NCBI GenBank assembly: GCA_015066515.1 | Contig: SVOH01000017.1 | Coordinates: 1 to 42,961 of the forward strand | DNA: 42,961 nucleotides | From: Oscillospiraceae bacterium | GTDB lineage: Bacteria > Bacillota > Clostridia > Oscillospirales > Acutalibacteraceae | Reading direction: 5' to 3' | Part shown: positions 41,534 to 42,961 of the stretch, piece by piece | Layout of the letters: the number at the start of each line of letters is the position of its first letter | Numbering within the stretch: position 1 is the stretch's first letter | The notes under the pieces: generated by a model | What the model saw: the letters and a program-made list of their open reading frames with translations, nothing else | What the model was told of the DNA's origin: nothing | Database searches by the model: none | Position numbers and translations under genes: made by a program

Positions 41534-41561
41534 TATAAAAACAAAAAGCGCACCCAAAAGG
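41534..41561 (-). terminator. Duplicate tRNA-Ser terminator hairpin (remnant)
   Basis: AAAAGCG pairs with CGCTTTT (41534-41540 with 41555-41561). The loop shares CCCAAAAGGAT with the terminator at 41716-41739, showing they are copies. Confidence 0.6.
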
Positions 41562-41577
41562 ATACGCTTTTAAATCC

Positions 41578-41597
41578 GGCGGAGTAGGAGAGACTTG
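41578..41597 (-). pseudogene. tRNA-Ser(GCU) 3'-end remnant
   Basis: These 20 bases are identical to the 3' end of the intact tRNA-Ser(GCU) (41748-41767), covering the acceptor and part of the T arm. The rest of the tRNA is replaced by palindromic sequence. A partial inverted copy (CAAGTCTCTCC) lies at 41683-41693. Confidence 0.7.
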
Positions 41598-41682
41598 CTC
41601 GGCGACAACGTCGCCGACACGCACCCGAACTTTTTAAATGTCCACCGGACATTTAAAATCGACTAAAGCCGACCGTTCTTTT
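41598..41682. repeat. Palindromic hairpin insert within the tRNA-Ser remnant
   Basis: Two strong hairpins with 3-nt loops: an 8-bp TCGGCGAC-AAC-GTCGCCGA (41599-41617) and a 12-bp stem around loop ACC (41632-41658). They are enclosed by inverted copies of GGAGAGACTTG (41587-41597, 41683-41693). No coding potential is seen. Confidence 0.6.
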
Positions 41683-41715
41683 CAAGTCTCTCCAACCAAA
41701 AATACAAAAGCAAAG

Positions 41716-41739
41716 AAGCATACCCAAAAGGATATGCTT
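41716..41739 (-). terminator. Terminator of tRNA-Ser(GCU)
   Basis: AAGCATA pairs with TATGCTT (41716-41722 with 41733-41739), with a 10-nt loop. Only a weak U tract follows on the minus strand. Confidence 0.55.
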
Positions 41740-41746
41740 CATTACT

Positions 41747-41836
41747 TGGCGGAGTAGGAGAGACTTGAACTCTCGCGCCGGTTACCCGACCTACGCCCTT
41801 AGCAGGGGCGCCTCGTCACCACTTGAGTACTACTCC
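41747..41836 (-). tRNA. tRNA-Ser(GCU)
   Basis: A complete class II tRNA on the minus strand: acceptor GGAGTAG/CTACTCC, anticodon stem CGCCC/GGGCG with loop CTGCTAA (anticodon GCT), a long variable arm, T loop TTCAAGT, discriminator G and encoded CCA (41747-41749). Confidence 0.95.
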
Positions 41837-41879
41837 AAATGCTTACGCTCTATTTAATATTTGATTGTGCACCACTTTA

Positions 41880-42013
41880 ATATTTTATAGGTTCCTCGGC
41901 TTCGTGCCCTCTTGCGGTGCCCGATGACTCGATGCTGCCGCATCTCACTTATCGACCGCTGCGCCAACAAATACTCGCTGTATCGTCCACCGGACGCGCT
42001 CGTATGTGTTGCC
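41880..42013. repeat. Palindrome-rich non-coding segment between tRNA-Ser genes
   Basis: Hairpins include GATGC-TGCC-GCATC (41931-41944) and CGTCC-ACC-GGACG (41984-41996). The core GTCCACCGGAC of the latter also occurs in the stem-loop at 41641-41650. It leads directly into the 5' remnant of a tRNA-Ser. No gene is seen in 41837-42071. Confidence 0.45.
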
Positions 42014-42042
42014 CGTCACCACCCCAGTACTACTCCAAATGC
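42014..42042 (-). pseudogene. tRNA-Ser(GCU) 5'-end remnant
   Basis: CGTCACCAC (42014-42022) and GTACTACTCCAAATGC (42027-42042) match the 5' end of the intact tRNA-Ser(GCU) and its flank at an offset of 200 bp; only four bases between the blocks differ in part. The rest of the tRNA is lost. Confidence 0.65.
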
Positions 42043-42071
42043 CGAACGGTTAAACCTTATAAAATAAAAAA

Positions 42072-42158
42072 TGGCGGAGAGGAAGGGATTCGAACCCTTG
42101 TGGCTTGCGCCAAACGGTTTTCAAGACCGCCTCGTTATGACCGCTTCGATACCTCTCC
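42072..42158 (-). tRNA. tRNA-Ser(UGA)
   Basis: A complete class II tRNA on the minus strand: acceptor GGAGAGG/CCTCTCC, anticodon loop CTTGAAA (anticodon TGA), a long variable arm with TTGGC/GCAAGCC, T loop TTCGAAT and encoded CCA (42072-42074). Confidence 0.95.
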
Positions 42159-42171
42159 GTGTGCAAAAGCC

Positions 42172-42200
42172 ATTTTAACATAAACAAAATCAATTGTCAA
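42172..42200 (-). promoter_or_regulatory. Promoter of tRNA-Ser(UGA)
   Basis: On the minus strand, TTGACA (42195-42200), 17 nt and TAAAAT (42172-42177), 13 nt before the tRNA. The intact tRNA-Ser(GCU) may be read from it too. Confidence 0.75.
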
Positions 42201-42233
42201 CAATAACTTTATTATTTTTTTGAAAATTTTGCT

Positions 42234-42262
42234 TGACATTACCTTTCAAGTGTGGTATATTA
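42234..42262 (+). promoter_or_regulatory. Promoter of the tRNA-Thr/tRNA-Tyr operon
   Basis: TTGACA (42234-42239), 17 nt and TATATT (42257-42262), divergent from the tRNA-Ser promoter. Confidence 0.75.
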
Positions 42263-42279
42263 TTCAAGCACGAAAAAAC

Positions 42280-42355
42280 GCTGGTGTAGCTCAGTTGGTA
42301 GAGCAGCTGATTTGTAATCAGCAGGTCGGGGGTTCGAGTCCGTCCACCAGCTCCA
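42280..42355 (+). tRNA. tRNA-Thr(UGU)
   Basis: A complete cloverleaf: acceptor GCTGGTG/CACCAGC, D stem GCTC/GAGC, anticodon loop TTTGTAA (anticodon TGT), T loop TTCGAGT and encoded CCA (42353-42355). Confidence 0.95.
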
Positions 42356-42377
42356 CCCTTTTTCGTGAATTTAATAA

Positions 42378-42462
42378 GGGAGATTTCCCGAGTGGCCAAA
42401 GGGGACAGACTGTAAATCTGCTGGCTAAGCCTTCGGTGGTTCGAATCCACCATCTCCCACCA
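42378..42462 (+). tRNA. tRNA-Tyr(GUA)
   Basis: A complete class II tRNA: acceptor GGGAGAT/ATCTCCC, anticodon stem CAGA/TCTG with loop CTGTAAA (anticodon GTA), variable arm with GGCT..AGCC, T loop TTCGAAT and encoded CCA (42460-42462). It follows tRNA-Thr by 22 nt, so the two are co-transcribed. Confidence 0.95.
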
Positions 42463-42471
42463 AACAAAAAG

Positions 42472-42497
42472 AGATTTGCTTCGGCAAGTCTTTTTTT
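42472..42497 (+). terminator. Terminator of the tRNA-Thr/tRNA-Tyr operon
   Basis: An 8-bp stem (42472-42479 with 42484-42491) with a TTCG tetraloop and a seven-T run. An outer 13-bp stem CACCAAACAAAAA/TTTTTGTTTGGTG (42458-42470 with 42493-42505) extends it back into the tRNA's 3' end. Confidence 0.9.
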
Positions 42498-42510
42498 GTT
42501 TGGTGGAATG

Positions 42511-42709
42511 AAGCGTTCCCTTACGGGAACATTAAGCAGCCTTCGGCTATGAAGACGCTTACGCTAATGAAGTGTGCCTACGGCACGATAAGGAACGCTT
42601 TGCTTCATAAATTCGTAAAGCGAATTTGCATCATGGCGGCAACGCCGCCGCTTCATATTTGCGGAGCAAATGCTTCATTATCACTCCGCCAACGGTGGAA
42701 TATCACTAA
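42511..42709. repeat. Array of short variable hairpins with recurring linkers
   Basis: Seven hairpins with unlike stems: GTTCCC-TTAC-GGGAAC (42515), AGCC-TTC-GGCT (42538), GTGCC-TAC-GGCAC (42574), AAATTCG-TAAAG-CGAATTT (42609), GGCGGC-AAC-GCCGCC (42635), ATTTGC-GGA-GCAAAT (42657), TCCGCC-AAC-GGTGGA (42685). Linkers read ATGAAG in the left half and CTTCAT in the right half, so the array is itself roughly symmetrical. AAGCGTTCC (42511-42519) can also pair with GGAACGCTT (42592-42600). It lies behind the tRNA-Tyr terminator and encodes nothing convincing. Confidence 0.75.
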
Positions 42710-42793
42710 AATTTCCGTCAAGATGAATTTGAAACACCGAAACATAATAATAGGCAGATTTAGCAATTAATAATTACTAAGTCCGCCCTTTTT

Positions 42794-42961
42794 CTATTTG
42801 TTTTTATCTTTCAATCTTGCTTTTGCTTCTTCAACAGTTTCGCCGTCTTTTGTGAGGTAGGCATCGACAAACTTATCTTCGAGCTTGGTGTAACCACCTA
42901 CAACCCCTTGTTCGATTTTTTTGTAGCCTTCTACCACACCTTTTTCAATTTTTTTGTAACC
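42794..42961 (-). CDS. C-terminal part of a small repeat protein (cut by the window edge)
   Basis: The last 55 residues are visible, with the stop at 42794-42796 and the 5' end outside the window. The sequence has 11-residue repeats (GYKKIEKGVVE, GYKKIEQGVVG, GYTKLEDKFVD), then YLTKDGETVEEAKARLKDKNK. Such repeats predict an amphipathic helix. I believe similar small proteins are common in Clostridia, but no function is known to me. Confidence 0.7.
   Translation of the reverse strand, partial: GYKKIEKGVVEGYKKIEQGVVGGYTKLEDKFVDAYLTKDGETVEEAKARLKDKNK

Noticed and set aside
41917-42552. Open frames running through the tRNA cluster
   Set aside because: They read across intact tRNA genes and terminators; no ribosome sites or protein families.
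42511-42709. CRISPR array
   Set aside because: There are no equal-length direct repeats with unique spacers; the constant parts are 6-nt linkers and the variable parts are palindromes. No cas genes are nearby.

Overview
The window looks like chromosomal DNA of a low-to-moderate GC, spore-lineage Clostridia. My best guess is a gut Oscillospiraceae/Ruminococcaceae-type anaerobe. The basis is a rimP-nusA-rnpM-ylxQ-infB-rbfA-nrnA-truB-ribF run in the Firmicutes order, a YlmC/YmxH sporulation-type protein, a glgB-C-D-A glycogen operon with the Firmicutes-specific GlgD, a cohesin/dockerin pair, a PocR-AraC regulator, and consensus sigma-A promoters with strong AGGAGG ribosome sites. No transposase, integrase, phage structural gene or CRISPR array is visible. 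Assignments rest on sequence reading and family knowledge; no database search was run.

Layout. 1-202: the 3' half of a tRNA-Arg(CCU) with its terminator, whose 5' half is replaced by unrelated sequence. This is the expected signature of the distal att end of an integrated element lying to the left. 224-3225: a divergent carbohydrate locus with two cytoplasmic beta-helix proteins and an L-rhamnose mutarotase (pectin or rhamnogalacturonan scavenging). 3282-4465: cobalamin riboswitch, DUF4430 lipoprotein and ECF S component, a likely B12 uptake unit. 4590-5884: PocR-AraC regulator and a small membrane protein. 5902-8950: a dockerin-bearing SH3/glucosaminidase and a membrane-anchored cohesin-like protein in one operon. 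9072-13614: MBOAT acyltransferase, two DHHW/AlgX-like proteins and a DUF4358 lipoprotein, a surface-polymer acylation operon. 13750-23540: DUF1015, a lipoprotein, then the translation/transcription housekeeping operon read from one promoter with a leader terminator hairpin. 23668-25766: a two-repeat lipoprotein and uppP, separated by a consensus promoter and a terminator (small RNA or attenuator). 25824-31501: glycogen operon. 31670-35514: ylmC, tRNA-Thr(CGU), PHP hydrolase, an asparagine-synthetase-like protein lacking the glutaminase nucleophile, and a YdcF protein. 35548-41448: GreA-family factor, PnuC transporter behind an attenuator, and a sensor kinase/response regulator/ABC ATPase/ABC permease cluster containing an extra 58-residue small protein. 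41534-42462: tRNA-Ser(GCU), tRNA-Ser(UGA), tRNA-Thr(UGU) and tRNA-Tyr(GUA). The right edge cuts a small repeat protein.

The least conventional structure is in the tRNA regions. Strings of short palindromes, many with 3-nt loops, have different stems but recurring linkers (ATGAAG/CTTCAT and AGTGATATT/AATATCACT). They lie directly behind the tRNA-Tyr terminator, between and inside decayed duplicate pieces of tRNA-Ser(GCU), and, in decayed form, behind the tRNA-Thr(CGU) terminator. They encode nothing and are not CRISPR. They look like a non-coding hairpin-array element family associated with tRNA genes. Other items to follow up are the cobalamin riboswitch with a readable L5-L13 kissing-loop complement, the cohesin/dockerin pair, the predicted leaderless PocR-AraC mRNA, and three leader hairpins (rimP, the lipoprotein after uppP, pnuC) that look like attenuators.
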